Assembly (NCBI GenBank): GCA_921293015.1
Contig: OV121097.1
Span: 30,043,429-30,107,428, forward strand
Reading direction: 5' to 3'
From: Phorcus lineatus
Lineage: Eukaryota > Mollusca > Gastropoda > Trochida > Trochidae
DNA: 64,000 nucleotides
In this document: positions 63,943 to 64,000 of the stretch, in pieces
Layout of the letters: every line of letters starts with the position of its first letter
Numbering within the stretch: the stretch's first letter is position 1
The notes under the pieces: generated by a model
Databases searched by the model: none
The model's input: the letters and a program-made list of their open reading frames with translations, nothing else
What the model was told of the DNA's origin: nothing
Program-made: the position numbers and the translations under genes

Positions 63943-64000
63943 AAGTAGTATATAGTATTTACTTTTTGATTTCAGAGCGTCCAGCCAGTATGAAACTTTC

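Overview
This is eukaryotic, metazoan DNA. The evidence is AT-rich sequence, genes split into many short exons with GT-AG introns, LINE, SINE-like and MITE-type repeats, simple-sequence runs, and invertebrate-like gene families. A lophotrochozoan, probably a bivalve mollusc, is my best guess from the LINE and SINE style and the tandem gene clusters. No single marker in the window proves this. There is no bacterial operon, CRISPR array, rRNA or convincing tRNA.

Layout. Positions 1-28,200 are repeat-dominated with no convincing intact gene. They hold a 9.1 kb decayed element with long inverted ends and TCTAGA-rich subterminal arrays (10,730-19,848), two diverged paralogous segments on either side of it (about 3,990-7,165 and 20,515-23,940), LINE remnants and several TTAA-flanked MITEs.

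Positions 28,359-41,163 form a 12.8 kb TTAA-flanked DNA transposon with two intact convergent genes. The first is a 13-exon, 711-residue RNase H-like (DDE) transposase-type gene on the + strand. The second is a 4-exon, 249-residue gene on the - strand whose C-terminal half is the cysteine-rich 'ballast' domain otherwise known from the cytoplasmic tail of the vertebrate P2X7 receptor. The element sits in a TTAA inside a tandem array of TTGAAATTTCAA units. Joining the two flanks across one TTAA restores the array exactly, which supports these boundaries.

Positions 42,613-61,348 hold a small tandem family: two intact 5-exon genes (207 and 252 residues) and a dead exon 4 between them. Both proteins begin with a short QVGTxN segment resembling the RHIM amyloid core. 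They continue with a domain matching the LRAT/PLAAT (NlpC/P60-like) fold, in which both catalytic histidines and the cysteine nucleophile are replaced. They look like pseudoenzymes with a possible assembly motif, an architecture that would suit innate signalling, but the function is inferred. Their introns and spacers hold a 1.26 kb minisatellite, recent tandem duplications of 1.35 and 1.4 kb, and MITEs carrying paired CRE palindromes.

Positions 61,349-64,000 hold a MITE, a LINE tail remnant and a TGTC microsatellite.
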